Assembly: GCF_964340395.1 (NCBI RefSeq)
Contig: NC_135571.1
Coordinates: 9,703,940 to 9,767,939 of the forward strand
Reading direction: 5' to 3'
DNA: 64,000 nt
Origin: Glandiceps talaboti
Lineage: Eukaryota; Hemichordata; Enteropneusta; Spengelidae
In this document: positions 36,763 to 48,979 of the stretch, one piece after another
How the letters are laid out: the number at the start of each line of letters is the position of its first letter
Position numbering within the stretch: the first letter of the stretch is position 1
The notes under the pieces: model-generated
The model's input: only the letters and a program-made list of their open reading frames with translations
The model's database searches: none
What the model was told of the DNA's origin: nothing
Program-made: the position numbers and the translations under genes

Positions 36763-38471
36763 GACGATATGAGCCCAGATAATCAATAGTAAATAGCTGA
36801 AGGGTTATCGCTGATGACAAATACTGTCATGGTCAATCTTTCTCACATTATGAAAATCTATATTACGGTCACCGTTATCATACACGTGTGAAATTTAGTT
36901 TTAATAGAGGCTTGTTTCTTTCCTACATTTTCCGACATCGAATTAAGGAGGTCAGATAAATGAGAGTATGCGCATTTTGAGGTCTTGAAGTCACGTGTTA
37001 TGACGGTATATACGTAATATTATCAATATATATCTTCTACCTGTTTTAGGTTGAGAGAGAGAGGAAACCAAGACAAAACAAAAAGGACGCCATCAATCTA
37101 GATCGTAAGTACGCTATCGATCGGTCCAGTAAATAATTTGTGTCCGGCATAATCGGGACCACTTTCTCTCGTTGATTTCCAACCTTAACACATTAAAGAA
37201 CACCACTCCTAGAAATAAAGTCCATTTTCTTTAACTTTGGGTTCTTGGGAGTCGTTTTATGATATCACGTGATATAAATTTCGCCGGATTGTCAAGATCT
37301 AGAAATGACCGCTTAAAATTATGTTCACCTCGGTTTTTCTAGAAATGGTCACTGTTGCCTTATGGGATTTAGACATATACATGCATTAGATGAACACAAA
37401 GTTGTTACAATCTCAAGGTAACAAACACTTAGGAATCATGAATATGTATTGTACATCTAATACATATGCATGTCTGCTAAATCCCACGAGGCAACAGTTA
37501 ACAACTGCTAAAAGTATGAAGGTGGAATGGAGTTTCAATCTGGTATTCTTGGTAATCGTACGGAATCTATGTGATTTTAATTCATTAAACAATTCTCCAG
37601 AATCCAATATTGATAAAAATGAATTTATTTCCTGGAGTAGTGTACCTCTTTCATTCTGCAAAATAGTTTGCATACTGGGTGTGGATGTGAATCCAGAATA
37701 GAGTTATTAAGAAATGTTCTCAATGAATGTTAAACACACATTACGATGCAAAGTGGAAGAAATTTGCTTACTCTGTTATTTCGACAAGTCCAATAAAACA
37801 TTACGACAGGCAAAGGCAGAAGATACTCAGTCAAGTGTATGATATTGGTCATTTTGAACGCTGGGTATAGCTATACTTCTTTGACGCCCTCAGTCGACCA
37901 TGTATGACACTGTACACATGTTCACTGGCCATGAGGGCGACATCACACGTCAGTTCCCCCCCCCCCTCGGGTTGATCACCCAAAAACCAAACTTTTTCTC
38001 GAGGGCCCTGGCCCGAATAAGGCCAATCAACATGTGTTTTATAACACCATATCATCACCCATATCATTAAACCATGGATGTATAAGGGGCGGATACCTCC
38101 ATAATCAAACACATCATCAGCCGTCAGCAACAAATACACGAGATGTCTTATAAAATCTATTTCATTGTTCTTCCCCAGAGCCTTTAAGTAATGAGTACCT
38201 GCGGGATTTGGCTAAGGAGCTTGGAAAGGAATTCAATAGTCTAGCCATTGATTTGGGTTTCAAACAAGGCGAAATACAGCGAATCAGACAAGACAACCTC
38301 GGACATATGGAAAACCAAGTCTACGATCTGTTAATCTCGTGGAGAAATAAAACTGTACGGTCGAAGGGAAAGTTCAAAGTTTTGGCAAATGCTTTGAGTA
38401 GCAGTGGACGCGTTGATCTTAGTGAAAAAGTACTGGATGACGGTCAACAACAAATTCAAAACGAGGCTTGA
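27672..38471 (+). CDS. PIDD1-like: PIDD1-like coiled-coil / ZU5-ZU5-UPA-death-domain protein (complete)
   Basis: Eight exons: 27672-28005, 30165-32592, 33380-33695, 34566-34748, 35300-35760, 36179-36689, 37050-37104 and 38179-38471. Phases match at every junction, giving about 1526 aa. Order: helical N-terminus (1-111), charged coiled coil (~112-920), ZU5-like domain 1 (~921-1045), ZU5-like domain 2 (~1050-1145), Lys/Pro/Ser/Gln-rich linker, UPA domain (~1268-1405), death domain (~1434-1516). The series from ZU5 to death domain has the order and local motifs of PIDD1, the caspase-2 platform that recruits CRADD/RAIDD through its death domain. PIDD1's N-terminal leucine-rich repeats are absent. 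The ATG has A at -3 and lies 9 nt after a good acceptor (TCGATTACAG), so an untranslated 5' exon upstream is likely. Intracellular adaptor function is inferred. Confidence 0.8.
28331..28646. repeat. Compound GGT/GAT/GTT trinucleotide array
   Basis: Blocks of (GGT)n, (GGC)n, (GAT)n and (GTT)n in intron 1 of the PIDD1-like gene. The reading frame of poly-Gly, poly-Met and poly-Val across it is not a protein. Confidence 0.95.
33380..34748 (+). CDS. Exons 3-4: ZU5-like domain 1 and start of ZU5-like domain 2
   Basis: Exon 3 (33380-33695) and exon 4 (34566-34748) join in phase 0. ZU5-1 runs from about FFSQSGEVFSIVRAPHEALE through LLSNVISVEPQNLTLKKPAL, YEVVVKARNHNGDW and ends at VIVDKFSMYVVIKR. 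In PIDD1 the corresponding end of ZU5-1 carries the first His-Phe-Ser autoprocessing site; here it reads Lys-Phe-Ser (residues 1037-1039). ZU5-2 starts GGKVTSSVDQRVSIVYPKDA, matching the family's GG...V...P.GA opening with Asp in place of Gly. Both donors are followed by repeats. Confidence 0.75.
33690..33960. repeat. ~32-bp tandem repeat carrying amplified splice donors
   Basis: The exon 3 end and donor (GATCATAAG|GTAAGTATG) is followed by seven or eight ~32-bp units, most containing AAGGTAAG. The last (33941-33957) repeats the real donor context almost exactly. It starts in the exon and extends into the intron of the PIDD1-like gene. Confidence 0.85.
34755..35165. repeat. (GA)n plus GACAGA-rich dispersed repeat, copy 1
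   Basis: A GA run passes into GACAGA units and then a unique-looking tail (GGGGTACAGAGACAAAG, GTGACAGACAGATTGAGAGG, AGGGATATCATTTTCT). The same tail order occurs at 61018-61335 in the lectin gene. Confidence 0.8.
35300..35760 (+). CDS. Exon 5: rest of ZU5-like domain 2 and low-complexity linker
   Basis: The acceptor is TCATTGCAG, the donor GATAG|GTAAGT, phase 2. ZU5-2 continues VIPSDTHLL... to STSPLLHFSHARNVKSKKPL and RVTLPV, the usual sP-strand and kPl-v-lPv ending. A disordered stretch (DDDKKNPKQHKSNAKPAQNT onward) follows, then GDVMLMGRVAKGSWQEV and IEATVEDASFDR. The last piece falls where PIDD1 has its second His-Phe-Ser site but has no His. The HFS at residues 1117-1119 lies inside a core ZU5 strand rather than at a processing loop. 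Confidence 0.7.
35915..36150. repeat. (CATA)n microsatellite
   Basis: Long CATA array with CACA and CAGA interruptions, ending about 25 bp before the exon 6 acceptor of the PIDD1-like gene. Confidence 0.95.
36179..36689 (+). CDS. Exon 6: UPA domain
   Basis: The acceptor is ACCTGTAG, the donor CCAAAG|GTAAGT, phase 0. Residues TVNVILHHHVDDPARIVVQV, STEVEIREEQEFGVEFKKNI and SNRMELMIEA give the strand order of the UPA domain shared by UNC5, PIDD and ankyrins. The piece VDDPARIVVQ followed by a VxEIxEEQEFxxxFKKNI acidic helix is most like PIDD. The domain ends TSLPVTLPK, just before a basic hinge. UPA domains pack against ZU5 and can hold the death domain in check; this role is inferred from the family. 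Confidence 0.75.
36717..36762. repeat. (GTT)n microsatellite
   Basis: About 15 GTT units some 25 bp after the exon 6 donor. Confidence 0.95.
37050..38471 (+). CDS. Exons 7-8: hinge and C-terminal death domain
   Basis: Exon 7 (37050-37104) is a 55-nt basic hinge (VERERKPRQNKKDAINLD). Exon 8 (38179-38471, acceptor TTCCCCAG) encodes a six-helix death domain: EYLRDLAKELGKEFNSLAID, LGFKQGEIQRIRQDN, QVYDLLISWRNKT, FKVLANALSSSGRVDLSEKV, ending QIQNEA-stop. The EIQRIR and LLISW motifs are death-domain hallmarks and closest to PIDD. Nothing follows the domain, as expected for a recruiting C-terminus. Confidence 0.8.
37880..38065. mobile_element. MITE relative of 24808, uninterrupted
   Basis: Contains ACGCCCTCAGTCGACCATG ... 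CATGGxCATGAGGGCG-type pairing, a C-run, GTTGATCACCCAAAAACCAA and CCCGAATAAGGCCAATCAAC followed directly by ATGTGTTTTATAAC. It shows the outer element without the 114-bp insert. Confidence 0.6.
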
Positions 38472-39219
38472 ATCAGTTCTGACGCGTGCGAAAGTAATTG
38501 TCGAGCCAAGTAGAGTAATAACTTTTGAATGGTGGATGTGAATCTCAATCTCATTCCGTCTGTAAACAAGGACACATACCACTTTACCAATGACCCAATT
38601 ATCCTGCAAGCAAGTCAGACAGTACGCTAGCATTCAATCATCCGTCCATCCGTCCATCTATCCATTCAACTAATCAACCCACCAACCATCCGGTCAGCCA
38701 GTCAGTCAGCCAGCCAGCCAACCGACCAAACCAACCGCAGCCAATCAAATCTTGCTATCAGAAAAAAATCTCAATAATTAACCATATATTTTGTATATGG
38801 AATATATCGTAACCCAAGATCTATTATGCACTGCTTTACCTACAACCAAACTAAAGTTCGCGTAATGACAACACCGTCAAAGATGACTGTCAAAGAACAT
38901 TGGACCTGGTTATTGAAAGCTAACACATAAAAGTGTCCGTCAACTTTGCGACCTTAATCTTGTCGAAGATAAATCAGTGTCTAATTTGTCCTGTATTTAA
39001 AGATATTAGATGTACATTTATTTCTCCATATTATTGTCGTTACCCTTCACCTTTAAAGTTTTCAAATTTAATGTCATGTACGTCTGACAACACAATCCGT
39101 AACCTAGCCAAATTTGTTGCATATAGTTTTTTAATTACGGAACAAGATCATCAAAAACATTCAATTCAGCTTCTATGATGTTAATATATAGCTAGCTCTC
39201 GCTCTGTCTCTCGATGCCA

Positions 39220-39267
39220 TGTTCTCTCTGTCTCTGTCTGTCTGTCTGTCTGTCTCCCTCCCTCCCT

Positions 39268-39338
<71 letters not shown>
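39220..39338. repeat. (TC)n microsatellite
   Basis: CTGTCTGT and CCCTCC pieces leading into a pure TC run of about 65 bp. Confidence 0.95.
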
Positions 39339-39341
<3 letters not shown>

Positions 39342-39684
39342 ATTGGTCAAAATGTACTACAAATAATCGCATTCACCAGTGATCAAAGCAAAAGTGGTTT
39401 ATTCCCAAATTAATGCATGCATTTTACAGCAAAGAACGAGTCGAAGGAATACATTATTGTTCTAGACACGTTTTCTATAGATATTAGGTATCTCAGTTAT
39501 CAATGTTTGAAGGAGACATCAAAACAATGCGTTACAATATTGTGATTATCAACACTTCTGTTGTAATACTGACATCAGTTATTTCAGACAACAAATGCCT
39601 TGCTTCAGGCCGCGTATTCCTGCTGTCGATTTTACTTTTCCCATGCGAGATGTAATAGATAGTCAACGAGTTCAGGAGGGTTAT

Positions 39685-39842
39685 GTGCCAATAAACGAGG
39701 TACTACGGCGTGATTGGCTCAAACGGATATATAGGTCACACCCCTAAGAACGAGTGGGTTATGGCTCCATATAACCAACCGAAATCAGGGCCTCTCATTG
39801 GCCAAGTCAGTCTAGCCGTAGTATAATTATTGGTAGCGGCAC
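39685..39842. mobile_element. Imperfect inverted-repeat element
   Basis: The left arm GTGCCAATAAxxGAGGTACTACGGC pairs imperfectly with the reverse complement of the right end (GTGCCGCTACCAATAATTAT, then ACTACGGC). Both arms also contain a TTGGC block. Confidence 0.5.
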
Positions 39843-39988
39843 AACATGATGTGCATACATTACAACCAGTAAAAGTGTTTGGAAAGATAACGGCATTTTA
39901 CGATATCAGAACTTAGAGGAAAGGCGGTTTCAAATTGTGACCTTTGATGGGCACCTAAAATCGACTCGTTGTCATAGAAACTGTCCAT

Positions 39989-39994
39989 TTTATT
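39989..39994 (-). terminator. Candidate polyadenylation signal of the lectin gene
   Basis: AATAAA on the minus strand lies about 80 bp after the stop codon of the lectin gene, a normal distance for a short 3' UTR. Confidence 0.45.
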
Positions 39995-40074
39995 GACGAC
40001 GTAGCAAAATAAATAATGAGGGAGAAATCATGCAAGATAAATATGCAATAAATTTCGGCCTGAAACATGACTTC

Positions 40075-41433
40075 TTAAGGCAACCCAAAGACTTGGACCT
40101 CGCATATAGTGAGTACTTGCTTCACTCCGGCTAACTGTATAGACACGTACTGTCCAGTCAGGGCTTCTGAACATCCACACAATATTTCAATGGGATCGTC
40201 AGCGAAGTTATCATCGCTAACTACACCACACAGAGGGTTGCTGCCAACGAGTTTGTTATCACCTACGCGTACTTCGGCACCATTCAAACGGAAGTCTGAA
40301 ATTATAATTCAATAAAATGTTACTAAAATTTTATTTATGTAATCATTTTTTTATTTCTTATTTCCTAAATCAACGAGTTCGACACCGACATCGTCGTAAA
40401 CCACAGCCTCTTTTACGGCACCGTTGAAACGCACCGCAAGAGGTTCGTTATTTCGCAGTGTCGCAGAAGAAATAACAGCTCTGGTTTGCGAGAATGGACT
40501 TCGGTGACTACCAACATAAAATAAACAACAAATGCTCTGCTAACTTTCTACGAGTTTTTTATAGTCTGCTGACACTATCTTTGTTTATATTTGGACCGAA
40601 GAAGTCACTTTTACTTTTAAAAATATGAATAAATGGTTACAGCAAACACAAAACGCAGTACAATATTGCTTTCTACTGAACTTGCCGCAAAACCGTTTTC
40701 GCTTAGTGTTTTCTGATGCCATTTTATTAACATTTGATCTAGGGTATCACGTGACTTAAAGGGAAACACCCTTCCAGGAAACAAAGATACTTATGGAAAG
40801 TTCTGTAGAATAATTTCATGATTTCACATCACATTATGTTTGCTCCATTGTCAAGAAATACCAAATTGAAACTCATTTTGACCTCTCCTGTTGTTTCAGT
40901 GATACACTGTTGCATGATGGGACTTAGCAAACATGAATATTAATTAGATGGTACAAGAAATTCTCTCACCTCTAATGTTCTGTCAGTGGTACACTGTTAC
41001 ATGATGGGTCTTAGCAGAATTGAATATTAAATGGATACTGAATATGCATGACCACTAAGTGCTTATTTCCTCCTAAATAGACTGGTATCCCCACAGCCCC
41101 CCCTCCTTGTAATTACTGAAGGCTCCCTTATAGCGAAACCAAAGTGTTCAGTACCCCCTTCCTACCCCGTGGATACCCGGATGTAAATTTCAAACTCACC
41201 ACAACAATCCTTTCTGTTATAGATAACAACTTTATAGACTTGTTTGGCTTCACCAAGGTCTAATTGCCACCACTGATCTGTGGTTTTTTTGGTCAAAGTA
41301 CAGGACCCGGAATTATAGTTTGTGTCGGTGTTACCATCAACAGCTAACTTCGCTCCAAGGTTTTTTTTGGTTGAACTCTGCGATGGCGATGCACCAACGG
41401 CGAGGTTGACGACCGAATCAGGAACAATACAGA
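40075..41433 (-). CDS. Exons 27-28: F-type lectin domain 9 and C-terminus
   Basis: Exon 27 (41433-41200) encodes PDSVVNLAVGASPSQSSTKK, GSCTLTKKT, WWQLDLGE and YNRKDCC; exon 28 (40295-40075) encodes DFRLNGAEVRVGDNKLVGSN, CGCSEALTGQYVSIQLAGV and CEVQVFGLP-stop. The protein ends with the last strand of the domain, with no anchor. The His position is Leu. Confidence 0.85.
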
Positions 41434-44400
41434 CTGTAAAACAAAATAAATCCATGAAATGTTTTTGAAAGCTGAATACGTTGTAGTGACCAAAGAAATT
41501 ACAGGATGACGTCACATATTGACCATGATTTGAATCTTCGCTAAATTCTACTATGAAATCACATATTGACCTGACGGTTTGACCTTTGTCAAATTCATTG
41601 ATGACGTCACATGTGATTTGACCTTCGTCAAATTCTTCAATCACATATTGAGCTGACAATTAGACATTTCATCGCATTTTTATTACGAATAAATGCAGGT
41701 ATATCTTATCAGACTATAATAAAACAAAAATAAGACCGTTATAGTTTACTTGTCATATTTAAAATCTTTCCTATGTTCACAGTTCTAGTCATTTTCAACC
41801 ACCACCGCCACCACCACCACTGCTAATGATAATGCGATCTCGACACTGATCATGTGACCTTTCGCTGACAAAACTTAACAAAACAGTTAAACAATCTATA
41901 TTATTGTTTGTAACCACAAATAATGTTGTCATGGTTACCCTGACCCTTGTTGGAGATTGATTATATTGATAGCCCCAGACTGGATGTTGCGATAACTACA
42001 GATAATCCCATAGCCCTTTGTGTCTGAGCATGCTCAGTCTGGACCACAAGTTCCCTATTACGAATTATGGTTTAGACAGACCGTCTATTCCGAAGACAAA
42101 AAAAGTCAGTGCCGCTTTTTTAATAATGAAAACTAAATTATTACCTTCTGCTGGTTCTGTCGTTATAACCACGTCAGGTTGAGGTGTAGCCATAACTTCA
42201 ACTTCACAGAGTGACAACACAGAATTTCTTTCTTTCATGATTTGGATTGTAACAAAGCGTCCTCGTATCGGTTCACCACATTTACAAATGACGCCGATAG
42301 TTTCTCTCATTGCGGCTCGGCCTTTCAAGTTGTTAGCGCCACATTGCGCGCCTACTTCGTCCTTTCCGTTACTGATTCGAATCTGAGCTGTCTTTATTCT
42401 GAATGCTGTAAATAAAGATATTATAATAATCACCAGTTCCTATTCACTCCATATTTGGAGTATACACTGCGCAGTCGCAGTTTAAATGACATCATAAACT
42501 GAGATCTGCAACGGAGTGGATTATGGAATGACATCACATTCTACATGGCCCTGCTCGCTTATTACAATTCAAACTGTCCCAGCCCCTCTATGGCATCATA
42601 ATCCCCAAAAGGGAGAACAGTAGGCTCTATAACTGTAACTCAAGGCTACTCGGGTTGGCTGCTGATTGCCAGTTTTAACTTTTTTTCTCACTTATAATGT
42701 CATTTTGAATAATTAGATTTGAGTGTACTGGTTAAGAGACACATAAAGAACTATTTTCAAGGTTATGGTATGGGGCACTTTGAATTACCCGTACTTCAAA
42801 GGATATTTAAGTTACACTTGTGATTCTGTTTGTTTGTACTTACGACAACAATCCTGTCTGTTCGTTATGGTAACTTGATAAATTTCAAACTCAGCACCAA
42901 GATCAACCCGCCACCACGGGTTCATTTCCTTTTTAGTGTGAGTACACGATTTCGCCTTGAAATCACTGTTCAGATTACCGTCGATAGCTCTTTGAGGTTT
43001 ACCACCACGCAGGATCGAGATCTGCTCAGCGCGTTTGCCTTTAGCGACATTAACTAGTCCATCGGGAACAGTACACGCTGGAATTGAAAGCAGAATGTTA
43101 AGTATTTATTAATTCTAACCAATCATACCATACCAGTTTGTTGTTGGTTTTTGTGTGGTTGTATCAAACAGAAAAACTGAATGGTATTGTGAAAATCGCT
43201 GTACTAGAAAAACTGAACTGCATTGTGAAATTCGCTGTATATATGTAAAAAGTGTAACTCACTTTGTTCCGTTGTTGGGTTAAACGTAAATGTTGGTTGA
43301 GTGACGTCACTTCCATCGTCGGTAGCCAAACCGGGTACACTATCCATGGAATATATCTCTACCTCGCACAGCACCAGTGAACGTGTTCGTTCATATGCCT
43401 TGATACCGACCCATCGTCCTTTCAATGGCTGACCACATCCACAGATGACATCAATGTTTTCCTTCAATGCACGTTTACCCTTGATTGGTCCACCGCATAA
43501 TGCGTTTCCATCAATATCTTCGCTGTTTCCAACTCTTACTTCAGTGTGTCTGATTCTGAATGCTGGAAAGAAGGATAATAGCACGTTTTCGTGAATGACA
43601 AAAATGAGAAAAATGCGAGCTTATTTCTGTAAAGTTACATCATGTTGACACGTCTCCTCAATACATGATGCAGTGTATACTCACCAAATACTGTGTATTA
43701 AATGTGTGTATACAGTATAGTCAGACTAGCACCAAGCAGGCATGTAAAATAGCATGTGATCTCAGGTGACCTCAGATGACACCTGAGGTCACATGACCTG
43801 AGATCACACGAGTACGCCCTCTGTGTTATGTGACTATAAATGTTACAAACTTTTTTTCAAATTATTTTCCTGTAACTCAACATCAAACTCGTAATAGTGT
43901 ATGCTGTACTGTACAATTCAGTCACACAAACCAATTACAGACTGACTACTGGAAAACAACCTTTATACTCACAGCAACAATCCATTCGATTGGTTATTGT
44001 GACCTTGTAGATATCACGTTCTTCACCAAGATCAACCTTCCACCAGGGTTCGTACTCCCTAGCAGTGAAAGTACAGGATTTACCGGCGAAGTTACTATCC
44101 TTATTACCGTCTATCGCTCTCTCTGGCACACCTTTTCTTTTAACAGAACTTTGGTACACGCTCACATCGTGAGCGATGTTGATCAGACCGTCGGGAAGAA
44201 CACACACTGCAACAGATCAGAAAACGTTACGGTATTGAAATGTGTGATTTCAAAGTTAATGACATCATCCAATTCAAAATGGTTTCGATTGGGCGAAAAA
44301 ATGCTTTCATTTACATAAACTTAAACATGTAACGTTAAAGCTCCTCTGGCTGTAACTTGAGTATTATTTTGTCAGTCAGACAACCAAAAATAGAGTCACT

Positions 44401-45924
44401 GAAATTTGTTAAAATATCAATAATTAGATACTGCATGTTAATTACCCATAAGTAGTTTAGTAACAGGTTGAAGTCGCCAATGTATTTGGTTTGGATGCTG
44501 ATTTTTGAGTGCGGACCCAAATCAATTTGATTGGATCAGATTGATTGTAAAATACTAAGTGTACAGTTATACGAATACATTTTGAAAATAATACTAATAA
44601 AGCGAATTTATAGTGCACCTGTTCTCCGAAGGGCTCCAGGCACAGAAGATATTTACCCACAGGTAGTTCAATATTGTTCAGGGTGTACTATATTATGACC
44701 AAGTCATTATATCTTTCAGAAAACATTCCAGATGCAACTCTAAGTACATTGTTGACAAAATCACATGCATGTACATTCACAGTATTACTAGTGTCTTAGA
44801 TTAGTAAACATACCCTCTGTTGTTGGTCCAGCAGTAATGGCAGGCGATGTTACTTCATTTAGTAGTGTGGTATACTCTCCTGGCTCACGTGGTTCTACAA
44901 ACACTTCCACTTCACATAGAGTTAACGATTTTGTTTTGTTGAACATCTGGATACCAACCCAACGTCCTCGCATTGCTAGACCACAACCACATATGACATC
45001 AATGGATTCTTTCATGGCACGACGGCCAGAGATGGCACCCTGTCCACACATTGGATTCTCACTAATAACTTCGCTGTCACCAACACGTACCTCAGTATGT
45101 CTTAATCTATGAGCTAGAAATAATGGCGGGTAAGACATTGCAGTAAAGGTGATGCATAGATTATATATTTTTCTAGTGTTCGGCTCTATGCAGTTGAGGT
45201 TACTGTGGATCACTAGTCCATACCATGTGAGACGATATAAGCCAATCACTGAAGGCAGTTTGAAACATTTGATACATTATAATCTAAAGTGTATTTTATA
45301 ATAGTAATGGATCAAAAGTAAAAATCTAGCATGTAAACTTGGATGTAGCAAAAAGAAAATGGCGCCCTTTCAAAGCACGCCCTCTATTGATAATGACTGA
45401 ACAGGATGAATAGGAACCTACCACAGCAGTCTTGCCTATTTGTGATCGTGATTTTGTGGATATCGTAAGATTTGCCGAGATCCAGTTTCCACCATGGTTC
45501 AAATTCCCTGGCTGTCAGTGTACATGATCCGGAGGCAAAGTTACTGTCTTTGTTTCCATCAATAGCTCTTTGTGGAGCAGCAAACTTTCTGGTTGAACTC
45601 TGCCACACGGGGACGTCCAGCGCAACATTTACCAAGTTTTCTGGCACCACACAAGCTACACATAAAAAATCAAGAATAATTATGTGATACCGATAACTTA
45701 ACATGCTTTGATGCATTCTTCATCCCACAGTGTGATGTTTAAAACTCAGGCTAAATGGTATCTATGTACATAAAATTATTAACTATTTTGCTATTTATAT
45801 TTTGATCAAAATTACCGTTACTAATTTTCACACAGGCAAAAAAACAAACAAAATCTAAATAGACAAAAACATGCACGCACATACACGCAAGCGCTCACGC
45901 ATACACACACACACACACACTTAC

Positions 45925-45955
<31 letters not shown>

Positions 45956-46113
45956 CATACATACATACATACATACATACATACATACACACACACATAC
46001 ATACATCCATACACACATGCATACATACATACATACATACATACATACATACATACAGACAGACAGACAGACATACATACATACATACATACATACATAC
46101 ATACATACATACA

Positions 46114-46145
<32 letters not shown>

Positions 46146-47410
46146 CATATATACATATTATTTGGAATGAAACTCTAGAATGAGTAAGTCATTATATCTA
46201 AGAAAACAGCTCCAGATGAAACTCTAAGTACATTGCTGACAAAATCACATGCATGTACATTCACAGTATTACTAGTGTCTTAGATTAGTTTACATACGCT
46301 CTGTTGTTGGTCCAGCAGTAATGGCAGGTGATGTTACTTCATTTAGTAGTGTGGTATGCTCTCCTGGCTCACTTGGTACTACAAACACTTCCACTTCACA
46401 CAGAGTTAACGATTTTGTTTTGTTGAACATCTGGATACCAACCCAACGTCCTCGCATTGCTAGACCACAACCACATATGACATCAATAGATTCTTTCATG
46501 GCACGACGGCCAGAGATGGCACCCTGTCCACACATTGGATTCTCACTAATAACTTCGCTGTCACCAACACGTACCTCAGTATGTCTTAATCTATGAGCTA
46601 GAAATAATGGCGGGTAAGACATTGCAATAAAGGTGATGCATAGATTATATATTTTTCTAGTGTTCGGCTCTATGCAGTTGAGGTTACTGTGGATCACTAG
46701 TCCATACCATGTGAGACGATATAAGCCAATCACTGAAGGCAGTTTGAAACATTTGATACATTATAATCTAAAGTGTATTTTATAATAGTAATGGATCAAA
46801 AGTAAAAATCTAGCATGTAAACTTGGATGTAGCAAAAAGAAAATGGCGCCCTTTCAAAGCACGCCCTCTATTGATAATGACTGAACAGGATGAATAGGAA
46901 CCTACCACAGCAGTCTTGCCTATTTGTGATCGTGATTTTGTGGATATCGTAAGATTTGCCGAGATCCAGTTTCCACCATGGTTCAAATTCCCTGGCTGTC
47001 AGTGTACATGAGCCGGAGGCAAAGTTACTGTCTTTGTTTCCATCAATAGCTCTTTGTGGAGCAGCAAACTTTCTGGTTGAACTCTGCCACACGGGGACAT
47101 CCAGCGCAACATTTACCAAGTTTTCTGGCACCACACAAGCTACACATAAAAAATCAAGAATAATTATGTGATACCGATAACTTAACATGCTTTGATGCAA
47201 GGAGTAAGGCGTTCTTCATCCCACAGTGTGATGTTTAAAACTCAGGCTAAATGGTATCTATGTACATAAAATTATTAACTATTTTGCTATTTAAATTTTG
47301 ATCAAAATGACCTTTACTATTTTTCACACAGGCAAAAAAACAAACAAAATCTAAATAAACAAAAACATGCACCCATGTACACGCAAGCCCACGTGAGTGC
47401 ACACACACAT

Positions 47411-47452
<42 letters not shown>

Positions 47453-47533
47453 AAATACATACATACATACATACATACATACATACATACATACATACAT
47501 ACATACATACACACACACACATACATACATACA

Positions 47534-47564
<31 letters not shown>

Positions 47565-48805
47565 TATTTGGCATGAAACTCTAGAATCAGTAAGTCATTA
47601 TATCTAAGAAAACAGCAACTCTAAGTACATTGCTGACAAAATCACATGCATGTACATTCACAGTATTACTAGTGTCTTAGATTAGTTTACATACGCTCTG
47701 TTGTTGGTCCAGCAGTAATGGCAGGCGATGTTACTTCATTTAGTAGTGTGGTATACTCTGCTGGCTCACTTGGTACTACAAACACTTCCACTTCACATAG
47801 AGTTAACGATTTTGTTTTGTTGAACATCTGGATACCAACCCAACGTCCTCGCATTGCTAGACCACAACCACATATGACATCAATGGATTCTTTCACGGCA
47901 CGACGGCCAGAGATGGCACCCTGCCCACACATTGGATTCTCACGAATAACTTCGCTGTCACCAACACGTACCTCAGTATGTCTTAATCTATGAGCTAGAA
48001 ATAATGGCGGGTAAGACATTGCAGTAAAGGTGATGCATAGATTATATATTTTTCTAGTGTCCGGCTCTATACAATTGAGGTTACTGTGGATCACTCGTCC
48101 ATACTATGTGAGACGATCTAAGCCAATCACTGAAGGCAGTTTGAAAATGATACATTATAATGGAAGTTTTTTTTATAATAGTAATGGATCAAAAGTAAAA
48201 ACCCAGCATGTATACTTGGATGTAGCAAAAAGAAAATGTCGCCCTTTCCAAAGCACGCCCTCTATTGATAATGACTGAACATGATGAATGGGAACCTACC
48301 ACAGCAGTCTTGCCTATTTGTGATCGTGATTTTGTGGATATCATAAGATTTGCCGAGATCCAGTTTCCACCATGGTTCAAATTCCCTGGCTGTCAGTGTA
48401 CATGAGCCGGAGGCAAAGTTACTGTCTTTATTTCCATCAACAGCTCTTTGTGGAGCAGCAAACTTTCTGGTTGAACTCTGCCACACGGGCACATCCAGCG
48501 CAACATTTACCAAGTTTTCTGGCACCACACAAGCTACACATAAAATCAAGAATATTTGCGATACCGGTACTTTAACATGCTTTGATTCAAGGAGTAAGAC
48601 GTTCTTCATCCCACAGTGTGATGTTTAAAACTCAGGCTAAATGGTATCTATGTACATAAAATTATTAACTATTTTGTTTTGATCAAAATTACCATTAGTA
48701 ATTTTCACACAGGTAAACAAACAAACAAACAAAATCTAAATAAAGAAAAACACGTACGCACATACACGCAAGCCTGTGCGCGTGCACACACACAGACTTA
48801 CATAC

Positions 48806-48836
<31 letters not shown>

Positions 48837-48948
48837 CATACATACATACATACATACATACATACGTACGTACACGTACGTACATACATACATACATACA
48901 TACATACATACATACATACATACATACATACATACATACATACATACA

Positions 48949-48979
<31 letters not shown>

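Larger units (their letters stand above)
38472..40074. other. Tail-to-tail intergenic region
   Basis: It holds the 3' UTR of the PIDD1-like gene (AATAAA at 39690 is a distant candidate), CCATC/CAGC-rich repeats (38640-38730), a (TC)n tract (39220-39338), an inverted-repeat element (39685-39842) and the lectin polyadenylation signal. I see no further gene. Confidence 0.55.

Noticed and set aside
37390-37701. 103-codon plus-strand frame as an extra exon of the PIDD1-like gene
   Set aside because: No matching splice sites, and exon 7 (phase 1) joins exon 8 directly in frame.
44837-48628. Repeated plus-strand frames of 71-92 codons
   Set aside because: Antisense shadows of the triplicated lectin exons, repeated only because the exons are.
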